Positions 32,713 through 42,639 are shown, counted from the first letter of the stretch. The stretch is 64,000 nucleotides of DNA from an uncultured Azospirillum sp. (GCA_900538765.1 UQAB01000002.1:62001-126000), one strand, 5' to 3'. A program made the numbers and translations. Notes: generated by a model not told the origin, from the letters alone.

Positions 32713-33540
32713 ATGAATGTAATTTTGCTGAACGTCCTGATTGTCGGCGCAGTTGCCTTGGCGGCCTCGGTCATTTTATATGCCGTTTCCCGCAAATTTG
32801 CCGTTGTTGAAAACCCGCTGGTCAGCAAGGTCGAATCCTGTCTGCCCGGCGTAAACTGCGGTGCCTGCGGTAAAGCGGGATGTCATGATTTTGCCTCCGC
32901 CTGCGTTCGGGCTGACCGTGAAGGCTTTGCCGGGCTGTATTGTACGGTCGGCGGCAAAACCGTCATGCAGAAAATCGCTGCTCTGCTGGGCTATGAAGTG
33001 GCGGAGCATGAGGCTTTGGTCGCGGTTTTGCGCTGCAACGGCTCTTGCGAAAACGCGCCGGCAAAATTTGAATACGTCGGCCTGAAAAGCTGCCGCATGG
33101 CCGCCCGCATTACTACTTCGCAAAGTGAATGCCCGACCGGCTGTGTCCGCTTCGGCGATTGTGTCCGTGCCTGTAAGTTTGGTGCGCTCCGTATTTCCGA
33201 AGAAACCGGCCTGCCGGTTGTCGATGCAGACAAATGCGTTGCCTGCGGTGCCTGTGTCAACATCTGTCCTAAGCAGCTTTTTGAGTTGCGCCCCAAAGGC
33301 CGGGACAATGCCCGCGTTTATGTTGCCTGCCGCAATACGCAGAAAGGCGCCGTTGCCCGTAAAAACTGTAAGGCTGCCTGCATTGCCTGCCAGAAATGCG
33401 CCAAAATTTGCCCGGACATAAAAATAGAAAACAATTTGTCATACATTCCGGCAACAGTCGACGCTGCCAAATACGGCGCGGAACTGGCAAAAGCCTGTCC
33501 AACCGGCGCCATTGTCTACACCGGGAAAAAGGAGATTTAA
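32713..33540 (+). CDS. rnfB: Rnf complex subunit B, ferredoxin-type iron-sulfur protein
   Basis: 275 residues. One N-terminal membrane helix (about 4-26, LLNVLIVGAVALAASVILYA). Then a 4Fe-4S motif CLPGVNCGACGKAGC (about 44-58), the CPTGCVRFGDCVRAC group, a two-cluster ferredoxin region (CVACGACVNICPK), and CIACQKCAKICPD. It passes electrons into or out of the membrane Rnf complex and is the main entry for ferredoxin. AAGGAG lies ahead of the ATG. It leads the rnf genes in the order B, C, D, G, E, A. Confidence 0.95.
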   Translation: MNVILLNVLIVGAVALAASVILYAVSRKFAVVENPLVSKVESCLPGVNCGACGKAGCHDFASACVRADREGFAGLYCTVGGKTVMQKIAALLGYEVAEHEALVAVLRCNGSCENAPAKFEYVGLKSCRMAARITTSQSECPTGCVRFGDCVRACKFGALRISEETGLPVVDADKCVACGACVNICPKQLFELRPKGRDNARVYVACRNTQKGAVARKNCKAACIACQKCAKICPDIKIENNLSYIPATVDAAKYGAELAKACPTGAIVYTGKKEI

Positions 33541-33544
33541 AGCA

Positions 33545-34876
33545 ATGAAAAAATACACTTTTCCGATGGGCGGCATTCATATTGACAAGCATAAACTGAC
33601 GTCGGGAATGCCGATAATTCCGGCTGGTCTGCCGGAGTTCGTCTATATCCCTGTCCGCCAGCATATCGGCGCGCCGGCCAAGGTTCTGGTACAAAAGGGC
33701 GACAAAGTCAAAGTCGGGACTCAGCTGGCGGATGCTGACGGCATTGTTTCCGCCGACATTCATTCTTCCGTTTCCGGTGAGGTTGTTAAAATTGACGAGA
33801 TAGTCAGCGATTCCGGCTACCCGACACTGATGATTGTTATCAAGGTTGAGGGCGACGAATGGGAGCCCTCCATAGACCGCAGCCCGGAAGTTGTGAAAGA
33901 AATTCCGTTCACACCGCAGGAAATCGTCCAAAAAATTCGCGAAGCGGGCATTGTCGGTATGGGCGGGGCAGGGTACCCAACCCCGATAAAAACAACGCTT
34001 CCCGAAGGCAAGAAGGTTGACTGCCTCATTTTAAACGGCATTGAATGTGAAGCCTACCTGACAGCAGACGACCGCCTGATGGTCGAAAAAGCCGAACAGA
34101 TTATCATCGGTGCCAAAATTATCAACCGTGCGCTCGGCATTCAAAACGCGATTATTGCCATTGACGAAAACAAGCCAGAAGCAATTGAAATTATGTCAAA
34201 CCTCACCCGCCGCTATGTTGGGGTCAATGTTCGTGTCTGCGCCAGCAAATATCCGCAAGGCGCCGAGAAACAGCTGATTAAAGCCATCACCGGCAGAGAA
34301 GTGCCGTCGCGTGGCCTGCCTCTGGATATCGGCTGCATTGTCCAGAATGTCGGCACTGTCTATGCCGTTTATGAAGCAGTCATGAAAAACAAACCGCTGT
34401 TTGAACGTATCATAACCGTTTCCGGCGATGAATGCGCCGACAAACCGGCAAACTATCTGGTTAGGGTGGGTACCCCGGCGTCTTATCTGATTAATCGTTC
34501 CTGTTCCGATACCTCTAAAATCGGCAAAATTATTTTCGGCGGTGCTATGATGGGAACCGCAGCCGTCAACCTTGACGCCCCTGTAACCAAACTGACTTCT
34601 GGTATACTGCTGCTCAATGACCGCGATGCTGTCAAACCGGCTGAAACGGCCTGTATCCGCTGCGGCAAATGTGTCGATGTTTGTCCCATGGGGTTGCGTC
34701 CCTTTGCCATAGCCTCCGCCGTCAAAAACAATGACGAACTCAACGAGCTGCGCCGCCTTCATGCCCTTGACTGTATTGAATGCGGTTCCTGCGCGTTTAC
34801 CTGTCCGGCCAAAATCCCGCTGCTGGATTACTGCAAACTCGGAAAAATGGAACTTCGTAAACAAACAAGGTCATAA
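33545..34876 (+). CDS. rnfC: Rnf complex subunit C
   Basis: 443 residues. It has the FMN/NADH-binding N-terminal part (PMGGIHIDKHKLTSG, GMGGAGYPTPIKTTLP, YPQGAEKQLIKAITGREVP) and a C-terminal two-cluster ferredoxin domain (CIRCGKCVDVCPMGLRP and CIECGSCAFTCPAKIPLL). The ATG is four bases after the rnfB stop, with an AGGAG further upstream; an in-frame ATG 11 codons earlier lies inside rnfB. It contributes the soluble NADH site of the ferredoxin:NAD oxidoreductase. Confidence 0.95.
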   Translation: MKKYTFPMGGIHIDKHKLTSGMPIIPAGLPEFVYIPVRQHIGAPAKVLVQKGDKVKVGTQLADADGIVSADIHSSVSGEVVKIDEIVSDSGYPTLMIVIKVEGDEWEPSIDRSPEVVKEIPFTPQEIVQKIREAGIVGMGGAGYPTPIKTTLPEGKKVDCLILNGIECEAYLTADDRLMVEKAEQIIIGAKIINRALGIQNAIIAIDENKPEAIEIMSNLTRRYVGVNVRVCASKYPQGAEKQLIKAITGREVPSRGLPLDIGCIVQNVGTVYAVYEAVMKNKPLFERIITVSGDECADKPANYLVRVGTPASYLINRSCSDTSKIGKIIFGGAMMGTAAVNLDAPVTKLTSGILLLNDRDAVKPAETACIRCGKCVDVCPMGLRPFAIASAVKNNDELNELRRLHALDCIECGSCAFTCPAKIPLLDYCKLGKMELRKQTRS

Positions 34877-34878
34877 TT

Positions 34879-35856
34879 ATGTTAAAAATATCAACTGCCC
34901 CGCATCTTAATTCACCCTTGTCCACCCGTGGCATTATGCTGAACGTTATCATCGCCATGCTGCCGGTTCTGGCCGTCGGCCTGCTCAGTTTTGGCATGGC
35001 CGCACTGCAGGTCGTCGTTACCGCTGTTGCCGGTTGTGTCCTTTGCGAATATCTTATCAGCCGTTATCTTATGAAGCAGAGTGATGCCGCCGGAGACTTA
35101 TCAGCCGTTGTAACGGGAATGCTGCTGGCATTCAACCTTCCTGCCGGAATGCCTGTGTGGATGACTCTGATTGGCTGCTTCATGGCTGTCGGCGTTACCA
35201 AAATGGCTTTCGGCGGCATAGGTAAAAACCTGTTCAACCCGGCTCTGGTCGGCCGCGTCTTTCTGTTTATTTCTTTTCCTGTACAAATGACCCGTTGGCA
35301 AAATCCCGACTGGCTGAATTTTATGAACACAGATGTGCAAACCGGCGCAACTCCGCTCGGCGTTCTCAAACATATTGACGCCGCCACCTCGGCCACGCAA
35401 ACCAATCTGCCCGGATATTTTGATATGTTTGTCGGCAATACCGGCGGCTGTATCGGCGAAGTTTCCACGCTGGCATTGCTCTTAGGCCTTGCCTATATGC
35501 TGTATAAGCACATTATCACCTGGGAAATCCCTTTTTATTATCTGGCAACGTTTTTTATCTTGGTTGGCGTCCATTGGCTGCTGACCGATGACATCCGCCT
35601 TGACCCGGTAACACACCTGCTGTCCGGCGGGCTGATGCTTGGCGCGATTTTTATGGCGACGGATTATACGACCTCGCCGATGAGCCGCCGCGGCAAAGTA
35701 ATTTTCGGAATTGGCTGCGGTGTTCTGACTTATGTTATCCGTATTTACAGCGTCTATCCTGAAGGTGTGTCCTTCGCGATTTTGATTATGAACGCATTCG
35801 TGCCTTTAATTGATATGATAAGCGTTCCGCGTATTTTCGGTGTCAGGGAGAGATAA
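34879..35856 (+). CDS. rnfD: Rnf complex subunit D
   Basis: 325 residues with about eight or nine membrane helices. The covalent FMN site is the Thr in QTGATPLG (near 157), matching the ApbE target. The segment GLMLGAIFMATDYTTSPMS and the start ISTAPHLNSPLSTRGIMLNVIIAMLP are typical of RnfD. It forms part of the ion pathway. It starts two bases after rnfC. Confidence 0.95.
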   Translation: MLKISTAPHLNSPLSTRGIMLNVIIAMLPVLAVGLLSFGMAALQVVVTAVAGCVLCEYLISRYLMKQSDAAGDLSAVVTGMLLAFNLPAGMPVWMTLIGCFMAVGVTKMAFGGIGKNLFNPALVGRVFLFISFPVQMTRWQNPDWLNFMNTDVQTGATPLGVLKHIDAATSATQTNLPGYFDMFVGNTGGCIGEVSTLALLLGLAYMLYKHIITWEIPFYYLATFFILVGVHWLLTDDIRLDPVTHLLSGGLMLGAIFMATDYTTSPMSRRGKVIFGIGCGVLTYVIRIYSVYPEGVSFAILIMNAFVPLIDMISVPRIFGVRER

Positions 35857-35858
35857 TT

Positions 35859-36452
35859 ATGACAAAACTGTCTTCAAGTCTGAAAAACATGGCGCTGAGC
35901 CTGACTGTCGTTTCCGTGCTGGCCGCTTTTGTTCTCGGACTGGTACATAATCTGACGGCGGAACCAATTGCCAAAGCCAAGAATCAGGCTGAAGCCGAAG
36001 CCATATACAAGGTTGTCGGCATCGTTCCCGAAAATGATCCTTTTGCAGACAGCACCTATGTCAGCATTAAAGGCAGCCGCGACAAATTGCAGGTTTTTCC
36101 GATACGCCAAAACGGGCTGATACGGGCCTTTGCCATAAAAACCAACAGCCGAAAGGGCTTTGGCGGCAATATTGAACTTATGGTCGGCATCACCATTAAC
36201 GGCTACATCCTCGGTTATGAAGTTCTTAAAAGTCAGGAAACGCCGGGATTGGGCACAAAGGTCTCCGAAGAAAAGTTCAAGTCGCAGTTTGACGGAATGC
36301 GGCCGGAGGGAGAAATAAAAGTTAAACAGGACGGCGGCGACATTGATGCCGTCACCGCAGCGACAATCAGTTCGCGCGCCGTAGCGGAAGCAGTACAGAA
36401 TGCTTACGGCGCTTATCAGAAACTCAGCAGCAGAGGAGGGCATAATGAATAA
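35859..36452 (+). CDS. rnfG: Rnf complex subunit G
   Basis: 197 residues. One N-terminal membrane helix (about 13-32) and a periplasmic FMN-binding domain; the covalent site is the second Thr in [10 protein letters not shown] (near 168). The usual SGAT reads TAAT here. [30 protein letters not shown] is the conserved middle block. It overlaps rnfE by eight bases. It carries electrons on the outer face of the complex. Confidence 0.93.
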   Translation: MTKLSSSLKNMALSLTVVSVLAAFVLGLVHNLTAEPIAKAKNQAEAEAIYKVVGIVPENDPFADSTYVSIKGSRDKLQVFPIRQNGLIRAFAIKTNSRKGFGGNIELMVGITINGYILGYEVLKSQETPGLGTKVSEEKFKSQFDGMRPEGEIKVKQDGGDIDAVTAATISSRAVAEAVQNAYGAYQKLSSRGGHNE

Positions 36453-37041
36453 AACCAGCCTTGATAATCTGACCCGCGGTCTTGTCCGCGAAAATCCGAC
36501 TTTTGTCATGCTTCTAGGTATGTGTCCCACGCTCGGCGTGACCACTTCGGCTTTAAACGGCTTAGGCATGGGACTGGCAACGCTGTTTGTGCTGATATTG
36601 TCCAACGCCGCCATTTCTCTGACGAAAAACCTTATTCCTGACGGCGTGCGCATTCCTGCTTTCATTGTCATCATTGCCTCTTTTGTCACCGTTATTGAAA
36701 TGCTGATGGCGGCTTACCTCCCGGCGCTGCACCGCGCGTTAGGCATTTACATTCCTCTGATTGTCGTCAACTGTATCATTTTGGGAAGAGCAGAGGCTTT
36801 CGCTTCCAAGAACAACCTGGGACAGTCGGTTCTGGATGCTGTCGGTATGGGGCTGGGCTTTACTTTTGCCCTGTTTTTGCTCGGGGCTTTGCGTGAGCTC
36901 CTCGGTGCCGGAAGCATTTTCGGATACAGCCTGTTCGGGGAAGGGGCTGAAACCATGCTCCTTTTCATCATGCCACCCGGAGCGTTCCTTGCTCTCGGAT
37001 TCCTGATTATGATTTTCAACAAACTGCGGGGAGCAAACTGA
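36445..37041 (+). CDS. rnfE: Rnf complex subunit E
   Basis: 198 residues with about six helices. [41 protein letters not shown] and [19 protein letters not shown] are RnfE signatures. GAGGAGGG lies ahead of the ATG inside the end of rnfG; the longer open frame begins inside rnfG. It pairs with RnfA around a membrane iron-sulfur cluster; the Cys in LLGMCP and VVNC are the likely ligands. Confidence 0.94.
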   Translation: MNKTSLDNLTRGLVRENPTFVMLLGMCPTLGVTTSALNGLGMGLATLFVLILSNAAISLTKNLIPDGVRIPAFIVIIASFVTVIEMLMAAYLPALHRALGIYIPLIVVNCIILGRAEAFASKNNLGQSVLDAVGMGLGFTFALFLLGALRELLGAGSIFGYSLFGEGAETMLLFIMPPGAFLALGFLIMIFNKLRGAN

Positions 37042-37042
37042 T

Positions 37043-37618
37043 ATGAGTTACACAATGATCTTCATTGCCGCCATTTTTGTAAACAACATTGTCCTGTCGC
37101 AGTTTCTGGGCATTTGCCCGTTTCTTGGTGTATCAAAAAAAATATCCACGTCTTTTGGCATGGGTTTCGCCGTCATGTTTGTCATGACGATTTCCGCTGT
37201 AGCAACCTGGCTGATTTATTACCGGCTGCTGGCACCAAACGGCTTGGAATATATGATAACCGTTGTTTTCATTTTGGTTATTGCCGCCTTGGTGCAAATG
37301 GTCGAAATTATCATGAAAAAGGCTTCTCCGGCACTGTATCAGGCTCTGGGCATATTCCTGCCGCTGATTACGACCAATTGCGCGGTGTTGGGCGTGGCTT
37401 TGCTGTCGGTACAAAAGGAACTCAGCCTGATGCAGTCCGTCTGCTATGGACTGGCCAACGCCATGGGCTTTACGCTGGCAATCGTCGTTTTTGCCGGCCT
37501 GCGGGAACGTTTGAGCCGTACCCGCATTCCCAAAGCCCTGCAGGGAACACCGATAGCCCTGATTACGGCCGGTTTGCTTTCCATGGCCTTTATGGGCTTT
37601 TCCGGTATCGGCAACTAA
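37043..37618 (+). CDS. rnfA: Rnf complex subunit A
   Basis: 191 residues with about six helices. FVNNIVLSQFLGICPFLGVSKK and PLITTNCAVLGVALL are RnfA signatures and hold the cysteines that share a cluster with RnfE. It is the last gene, starting one base after rnfE. In E. coli rnfA comes first, so the order here is rotated. Confidence 0.94.
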   Translation: MSYTMIFIAAIFVNNIVLSQFLGICPFLGVSKKISTSFGMGFAVMFVMTISAVATWLIYYRLLAPNGLEYMITVVFILVIAALVQMVEIIMKKASPALYQALGIFLPLITTNCAVLGVALLSVQKELSLMQSVCYGLANAMGFTLAIVVFAGLRERLSRTRIPKALQGTPIALITAGLLSMAFMGFSGIGN

Positions 37619-37677
37619 ACACTCCGAAGCGGAAGTTATTGCTGCTTCATGCAACAATAATTTCAGAGATAAAGAAA

Positions 37678-37707
37678 CACCCGGAAATTAAAAAAAACTT
37701 CCGGGTG
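37678..37707. terminator. Hairpin between the converging rnfA and XRE genes
   Basis: CACCCGGAA and TTCCGGGTG pair across an A-rich loop. T-rich stretches are weak on both sides, so its strength as a terminator is uncertain. Confidence 0.55.
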
Positions 37708-37730
37708 AATCCATGGACTATATTATCAAA

Positions 37731-38273
37731 TTAAGGAAGCTGCTTTTTCTTCCGTTTTCTCTCACGGGAAGGGGCAGTCGCTTTCTCTGTTTCTTCGTCG
37801 CTTTCGCTTCTGTCGCTGGGCATCTGGGTTTTAGACATTACAATCGCCAAATCAAAAAGCTGCCGAGCGGCTTTTCGATTCGGAATTTTATAGTAAGCCT
37901 TGACCAAATCAAAAGTTTCCTGACGCTGCATCGGATCGGAACTTTCTGAAGCGGCTGACGAAGCTTTTCCTGTCAGCAGTGCCTTAGGGCTGCTCTGAGC
38001 CGTTTCTTCTTTCATGTCTTTGAAAAAGAAACCAATCTCCACATCCAGAGCTTTGCTCAAATCCCACAGACGGCTGGCGCTGACACGATTCTGTCCTTGT
38101 TCATATTTTTGAACCTGCTGGAACGTAAGACCTAAAATCGCAGCCAGACGGTTTTGGCTCAAACCGAGAAGCTGTCTGCGGATTTTTATTCTGCTGCCGA
38201 CGTGGCGGTCAATCGGGTTCGGCTGACCATTTTCCATGCGGCCGCGGCGTGATCTTGTACTCTTAGTTGTCAT
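37731..38273 (-). CDS. XRE-family transcriptional regulator
   Basis: 180 residues. The N-terminal helix-turn-helix domain (about 20-90) reads NPIDRHVGSRIKIRRQLLGLSQ, ILGLTFQQVQKYEQGQNRVSA and LWDLSKALDVEIGFFF. This form is common in Alphaproteobacteria. The C-terminal 90 residues include an acidic and serine-rich linker, a helical segment (YYKIPNRKAARQLFDLAIVM) and a basic tail. GGGGAC lies ahead of the ATG; a TTG one codon earlier is also open. The target genes are not known, and it is not evidently linked to its neighbours. Confidence 0.9.
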   Translation of the reverse strand: MTTKSTRSRRGRMENGQPNPIDRHVGSRIKIRRQLLGLSQNRLAAILGLTFQQVQKYEQGQNRVSASRLWDLSKALDVEIGFFFKDMKEETAQSSPKALLTGKASSAASESSDPMQRQETFDLVKAYYKIPNRKAARQLFDLAIVMSKTQMPSDRSESDEETEKATAPSRERKRKKKQLP

Positions 38274-38677
38274 CAAATTGTCCCCATACTCTTTTTAAGG
38301 TATTCTAATAAACTTATATACATTATATATAGTAAAAAAATATTATTTTAAATAGGAAATTTAATTTTTTAATAGAAAGAATAAAATTATCAATGCTAAA
38401 GGCGGTGAAAAAAACACATAACCCCTTAGAATCTATTGATTTTAGTAATTTAAATTACTTTCTATTCACGATTTTAAAAATATCAGGTCTGGGGATATGT
38501 CAGGATGTTTTATTTTAAAGACTCGGAAATAGGTAGTAATTGGCGAGAATATTTTTTTGCGTTTTTCCCGTAATAGGATGTGTTTAAATACAAGCAGATT
38601 CCTTTTAACAAAAAACATCGGCAGAAAAGATAAAGCCCCCGTTTCCGGGGGCTTGTTTTTTTGCTGTTGATTTAAGC
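38274..38677. other. AT-rich gene-free stretch
   Basis: About 400 bases between two minus-strand genes. It holds the terminator of the sugar-transporter gene at its right end and AT-rich sequence upstream of the XRE gene, which should include that gene's promoter. A 42-codon frame at 38393-38518 has no convincing start site. Confidence 0.5.
38633..38662. terminator. Rho-independent terminator
   Basis: AAGCCCCC pairs with GGGGGCTT around GTTTCC. A long T-run follows on the plus strand, a shorter T-rich tail on the minus strand, where it ends the sugar-transporter gene. Confidence 0.85.
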
Positions 38678-40066
38678 TTAGAAATCACGGGCAGGAACGC
38701 CTTTCTGCCAGTTCTTTTCAATCTGCTCCAAAGAACGGCCTTTGGTTTCAGGCAGATACTTATAGGTAAAGAACAGGCTGAAAACGCCGATTACCCCGAA
38801 AATCCAGAAAGTATAGCCTTCACCGATTTTTTGCAGCAAAACCGGAAAGGTAAGGGCGACCACAAAGTTGAAGCCGAAGTTTGCCATCGTGCAAAGGCTC
38901 ATCGCCATACCGCGGATTTTCAGCGGCATAATTTCAGAAACAATAATCCAGCCGATCGGCCCGAGCGAAAATGCAAAGCAGGCGATATAAACCACAATGC
39001 TGCCGACAGCCACCCATTTCAGGTTATCCCCGAGATAATCCGTCAACAGAAACGAACCGCCCAAAGCAAACAGGCTGAGGGTCACACCGGTCAGCCCGGC
39101 ATAAAGCAATGGCTTGCGTCCGACCTTGTCAGTGAAGAAAATGGCGACAAACGTCATCAGAAAGTTCACCACGCCGACGCCGATTGTCGCATACAGGGCA
39201 CCGATAGTATCGGCAAACCCGGCAGCCTTGAAAATCGTTGCCGTGTAATAAATAATGGTGTTAATGCCTGTACAAATCTGCATAAACATCATTCCTACGC
39301 CGACCATAATCGGCATCAGCATCCAGGACTGGAAAATTTTCTTTTGAGTCTTGCGCCCTTTCTGCGGTGCAAGTGTAGACTTGATTTCCGCGATGTGAGC
39401 GTCGGCATCCGCGTCTGGCTCAATTTTTTCAAAAATGTCCTTGGCTTCATGTTCGCGCTTCTGGCTGATAAGCCAACGCGGCGTATCACCGAGAAAACTG
39501 ATGCCGATAAGCAGGATAAGAGCCGGAATCAGCCCCGCACCGAGCATCCAACGCCAGTTGTATTCCGTCAGGGCAAAAACGCGGTTAATGAGATAAGAGA
39601 ACAAAATACCGGCGGTAATGGCCAGCTGATACAGTGAAACCAGCATGCCGCGGACTTTCTGCGGTGACAATTCCGACAAATAAAGCGGAATAACAAAGTT
39701 CACCATACCGATAGCCAGGCCGAGAATCATACGCCCGGCAATCAGCCATGCCACGCTGGTGGCAAATCCGCAGAGAATAGAGCCGACGGCAAAAACGACC
39801 GCCGTGGCGATAATCACTTTTTTACGCCCGTAAATATCCGCCAAAGCGCCGTTCGCCGCCGCACCGATAACAGCGCCGACCAGAGCGGAGCTGACAACCC
39901 AGCCCTGTTCAAACGCGCTTAGCGGCCAGGTATCGTTAATAAAGAGCAGCGCCCCGGAAATCACCCCTGTGTCAAAGCCCGAAAGCAGACCGCCGAGCGA
40001 CGCCACCCCGGCAATAATATAAAGCCATATATGCCTGGCTTTGAATCTCATTGTTTTTTCATTCAT
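38678..40066 (-). CDS. Sugar:proton symporter of the MFS sugar porter family
   Basis: 462 residues with 12 predicted helices. Family signatures: GGLLSGFDTGVISGALLFI, the loop DIYGRKKVI between helices 2 and 3, RMILGLAIGMVNFVIPLYLSELSP, the PETKG ending (YLPETKGRSLEQIE) and DKVGRKPLL in the second half. The closest kin are GalP/XylE/AraE-type proton symporters, so galactose, xylose or arabinose is the likely substrate. CAGGAGC lies ahead of the ATG. It stands alone, without sugar-catabolic genes beside it. Confidence 0.93.
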   Translation of the reverse strand: MNEKTMRFKARHIWLYIIAGVASLGGLLSGFDTGVISGALLFINDTWPLSAFEQGWVVSSALVGAVIGAAANGALADIYGRKKVIIATAVVFAVGSILCGFATSVAWLIAGRMILGLAIGMVNFVIPLYLSELSPQKVRGMLVSLYQLAITAGILFSYLINRVFALTEYNWRWMLGAGLIPALILLIGISFLGDTPRWLISQKREHEAKDIFEKIEPDADADAHIAEIKSTLAPQKGRKTQKKIFQSWMLMPIMVGVGMMFMQICTGINTIIYYTATIFKAAGFADTIGALYATIGVGVVNFLMTFVAIFFTDKVGRKPLLYAGLTGVTLSLFALGGSFLLTDYLGDNLKWVAVGSIVVYIACFAFSLGPIGWIIVSEIMPLKIRGMAMSLCTMANFGFNFVVALTFPVLLQKIGEGYTFWIFGVIGVFSLFFTYKYLPETKGRSLEQIEKNWQKGVPARDF

Positions 40067-40220
40067 GTTTTAGCTCCTGAAAATAATAGTTACAGCTGTG
40101 TTAAATATAATATCATATTTTTATTAAACAAGAAATACTGATATATAAATTAAGACTTTTTAAAAGCCTTGCGGATAGAATAACGGCAAATTGCAAAAAT
40201 TATAAAAGGAACGTTTACGG

Positions 40221-41540
40221 ATGTTGAAAAAGGGGATGACGGCGGTGTTCGGCGCAGCCATGCTGTTTGGGTCAACGGCTTGCGCCTCTGTCGCGCGAAT
40301 GGATAAAATTCCCGAACCGCCGCAGGAATATCTCGACTGGCTTGATGACCTGAAAGAGGAAATGGTTGCCCGCGGCATCTCTGCTGAAACCGTCAACCAG
40401 GCCTTTGCTAAGAATTATTACCACCCGGAACACGACGTTGTCAAAAAAGACCGCAAACAGGCAGAATTTGTCATGACCACAACAGATTATGTCAACCGTT
40501 TGGTTAACGCCAAAAAAGCCGACCGCGGCCGCCGGAAATATAAAGAGCTTTACCCTCAATACAAATCTCTGGAAAATCAATACGGCGTGCCCTTTAATTA
40601 TATTGTGTCTTTTTGGGGCATGGAAACCGATTACGGCCGAACCTTCGGCAATTATCACGTCATTGAGGCGCTGACAGTCCTCAGTTATGACCAACGGCGG
40701 TCAAAGTTTTTCCGCGGCGAACTGTATCAGGCGCTGAAAATCATTGATGCCGGCAATGTCACCGTTGACGGTATGGAAGGTTCTTGGGCCGGAGCTATGG
40801 GGCATTTTCAGTTTATGCCCTCGACTTTTAACGCCTATGCCGTGGATTATGACCGTGACGGCAAAATTGACATCTGGCAGAATTATGGTGACGCGGCGGC
40901 TTCAGCGGCAAATTATCTGTCAAAAATGGGCTGGAAACAAAATGAAACCTGGGGAATGGCCGTTTCTCTGCCTTGGAACTTCGACTATGCGCAGAGCGGC
41001 CGCCAAACCCGCAAAACCATTGCCGAATGGCGCAAACTCGGCGTTAAAACGGAAAGCGGCCGCCGCCTGCCTCTTGACAGCAAGCTCAGCACCTCAGTCA
41101 TTGTTCCGGAAGGACGACGGGGCAGGGCATATCTGGTGACAGATAACTTCCGCAAAATCATGAATTGGAACCGCTCTGAAAACTATGCTCTGGGTGTTGC
41201 GCTGCTGGCAGACTATGTCAAAAGCGGCAAAAAATGGCAGCCGCTGCGCAAAAATCCGGTAACACTTGTCAAAACCGAAGATGTTATCCTCCTACAGGAA
41301 TTTATTAACAATCAGGGCTGGGGAAAACTGGATGCCGACGGGCAGCTTGGCGCCAAAACCCGGGAAGCGGTCAAACTGCTGCAAAAGAAAGCGCGCCTGA
41401 CGCAGGACGGTTATCCGGACAACCTGCTGCTGCAAAAAATCAAAAACTATAATCCCGAAATCGGATTCGCCGTTCCCGTGCAGCCGCAAAAGCCCGCACA
41501 GAAAAATGCAAGCTCTGAAAAAAGCAATTCACAGGGCTGA
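40221..41540 (+). CDS. Lytic murein transglycosylase, MltB family, with peptidoglycan-binding domain
   Basis: 439 residues. A signal sequence at the N-terminus ends near STAC (Cys21), which may be a lipobox. The SLT_2 (MltB-type) catalytic domain covers about 30-325, with the catalytic Glu in FWGMETDYGR (near 135) and GAMGHFQFMPST. A PG_binding_1 domain follows (about 350-415, LQEFINNQGWGKLDADGQLGAKTREAVKLLQ). A Lys/Gln/Ser-rich tail closes it. It cleaves peptidoglycan glycan strands in the periplasm to form 1,6-anhydro ends. It lies ahead of rlpA and dacC-like genes with similar roles. Confidence 0.92.
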   Translation: MLKKGMTAVFGAAMLFGSTACASVARMDKIPEPPQEYLDWLDDLKEEMVARGISAETVNQAFAKNYYHPEHDVVKKDRKQAEFVMTTTDYVNRLVNAKKADRGRRKYKELYPQYKSLENQYGVPFNYIVSFWGMETDYGRTFGNYHVIEALTVLSYDQRRSKFFRGELYQALKIIDAGNVTVDGMEGSWAGAMGHFQFMPSTFNAYAVDYDRDGKIDIWQNYGDAAASAANYLSKMGWKQNETWGMAVSLPWNFDYAQSGRQTRKTIAEWRKLGVKTESGRRLPLDSKLSTSVIVPEGRRGRAYLVTDNFRKIMNWNRSENYALGVALLADYVKSGKKWQPLRKNPVTLVKTEDVILLQEFINNQGWGKLDADGQLGAKTREAVKLLQKKARLTQDGYPDNLLLQKIKNYNPEIGFAVPVQPQKPAQKNASSEKSNSQG

Positions 41541-41629
41541 AAACAAGCCTTTACGAACAGCTAAAAAAAGGTTAGATTAAGCAACGTGTAAATTTTGTTT
41601 ATAAACATTAATGTCTTAAGGTAGTTTTG

Positions 41630-42604
41630 ATGAAGCTGGTAAAATCAAAAATCATGCTCAGCCTGGTGTTGTTAACGCTTGCCGGCTGTGCTTCCAATGA
41701 AGTTGACCTTGACGCATCGCCTTATTCACAGGCGGAAGCAATAAAAGGCATGGGCGGAACCTATAAGGTCGGCAACCCTTATGAAATTATGGGGCAGACT
41801 TACTATCCGCGCGAAGACTATAAATATTCCGAAGTCGGTATTGCCTCTTGGTACGGTGAAGATTTTCACGCCAAAAAAACCGCTAACGGCGAAGACTATG
41901 ACATGAACACCCTGACGGCGGCGCACCGTACTTTGCCGCTGCCCTCAATCGTCAAAGTAACCAACCTCGAAAACGGCCGTTCGCTGATTCTCCGCGTCAA
42001 TGACCGCGGCCCTTATGCAAAAAACCGCATTATTGACATATCCAAGCGCGGCGCCCAGCTGTTAGGCTTCCAGTCCAAAGGAACAGCTAAAGTCCGCGTC
42101 GAAATCATGCCTAAAGAAAGCATTGCTTTGAAACAGGCTCTTCTTGACCAGGATTTTGAGCCGAACTATGCGCTCTATAACGCCCGTTCCGAGGCCTTGT
42201 CCGTTCCGCCCGGAGCCGGTCCTGCGCCAACATCGACGGTTGCTGTACAAACGGCGCAGCTTGACGGCGACCGCAACTATCTGGTCGGTGCGGGACAAAA
42301 TCCGAGCAGCAGCGAAAATGCCGTGCCCCTGGCGCCCAAACCGACAATAGACACAAAGCCGGTTATCGGCGGCGGCAAAAAGTTTTTCGTTCAGGCCGGC
42401 GCTTTTTCAAAGCAGTCTTCAGCACAAAACCTGTCAGGAAAGCTTCGCCGTATCGGTTCTGTCAACATGACAGTCGCCAATATCAACGGGACGGATTTTT
42501 ACCGTGTCCGCTTAGGGCCGTATAACACTGAAGATGAAGCCTATACGACGTTGGACAAGCTGAAAAATTACGGCATTGCCGATGCCCGCGTCGTAAAAGA
42601 TTAA
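41630..42604 (+). CDS. rlpA: Septal-ring lytic transglycosylase RlpA
   Basis: 324 residues. A lipoprotein signal ends LAGC (Cys20). The double-psi beta-barrel domain (about 65-165) has GIASWYGEDFHAKKTANGE, TAAHRTLPLPS and RVNDRGPYAKNRIIDIS with the catalytic Asp. A Pro/Thr-rich linker leads to a C-terminal SPOR domain (about 245-322, KFFVQAGAFSKQSSAQNL and FYRVRLGPYNTEDEA), which binds denuded glycan at the division septum. The ATG with AAGG ahead is preferred to a TTG one codon earlier. It is followed by the dacC-like gene. Confidence 0.95.
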   Translation: MKLVKSKIMLSLVLLTLAGCASNEVDLDASPYSQAEAIKGMGGTYKVGNPYEIMGQTYYPREDYKYSEVGIASWYGEDFHAKKTANGEDYDMNTLTAAHRTLPLPSIVKVTNLENGRSLILRVNDRGPYAKNRIIDISKRGAQLLGFQSKGTAKVRVEIMPKESIALKQALLDQDFEPNYALYNARSEALSVPPGAGPAPTSTVAVQTAQLDGDRNYLVGAGQNPSSSENAVPLAPKPTIDTKPVIGGGKKFFVQAGAFSKQSSAQNLSGKLRRIGSVNMTVANINGTDFYRVRLGPYNTEDEAYTTLDKLKNYGIADARVVKD

Positions 42605-42639
42605 AATTCCGCCATTGACAAGTTAAAGGATTAACGCGC

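Noticed and set aside
38393..38518. 42-codon plus-strand frame in the gap before the sugar-transporter gene
   Set aside because: No convincing ribosome binding site, no motif, AT-rich region; chance is likely.
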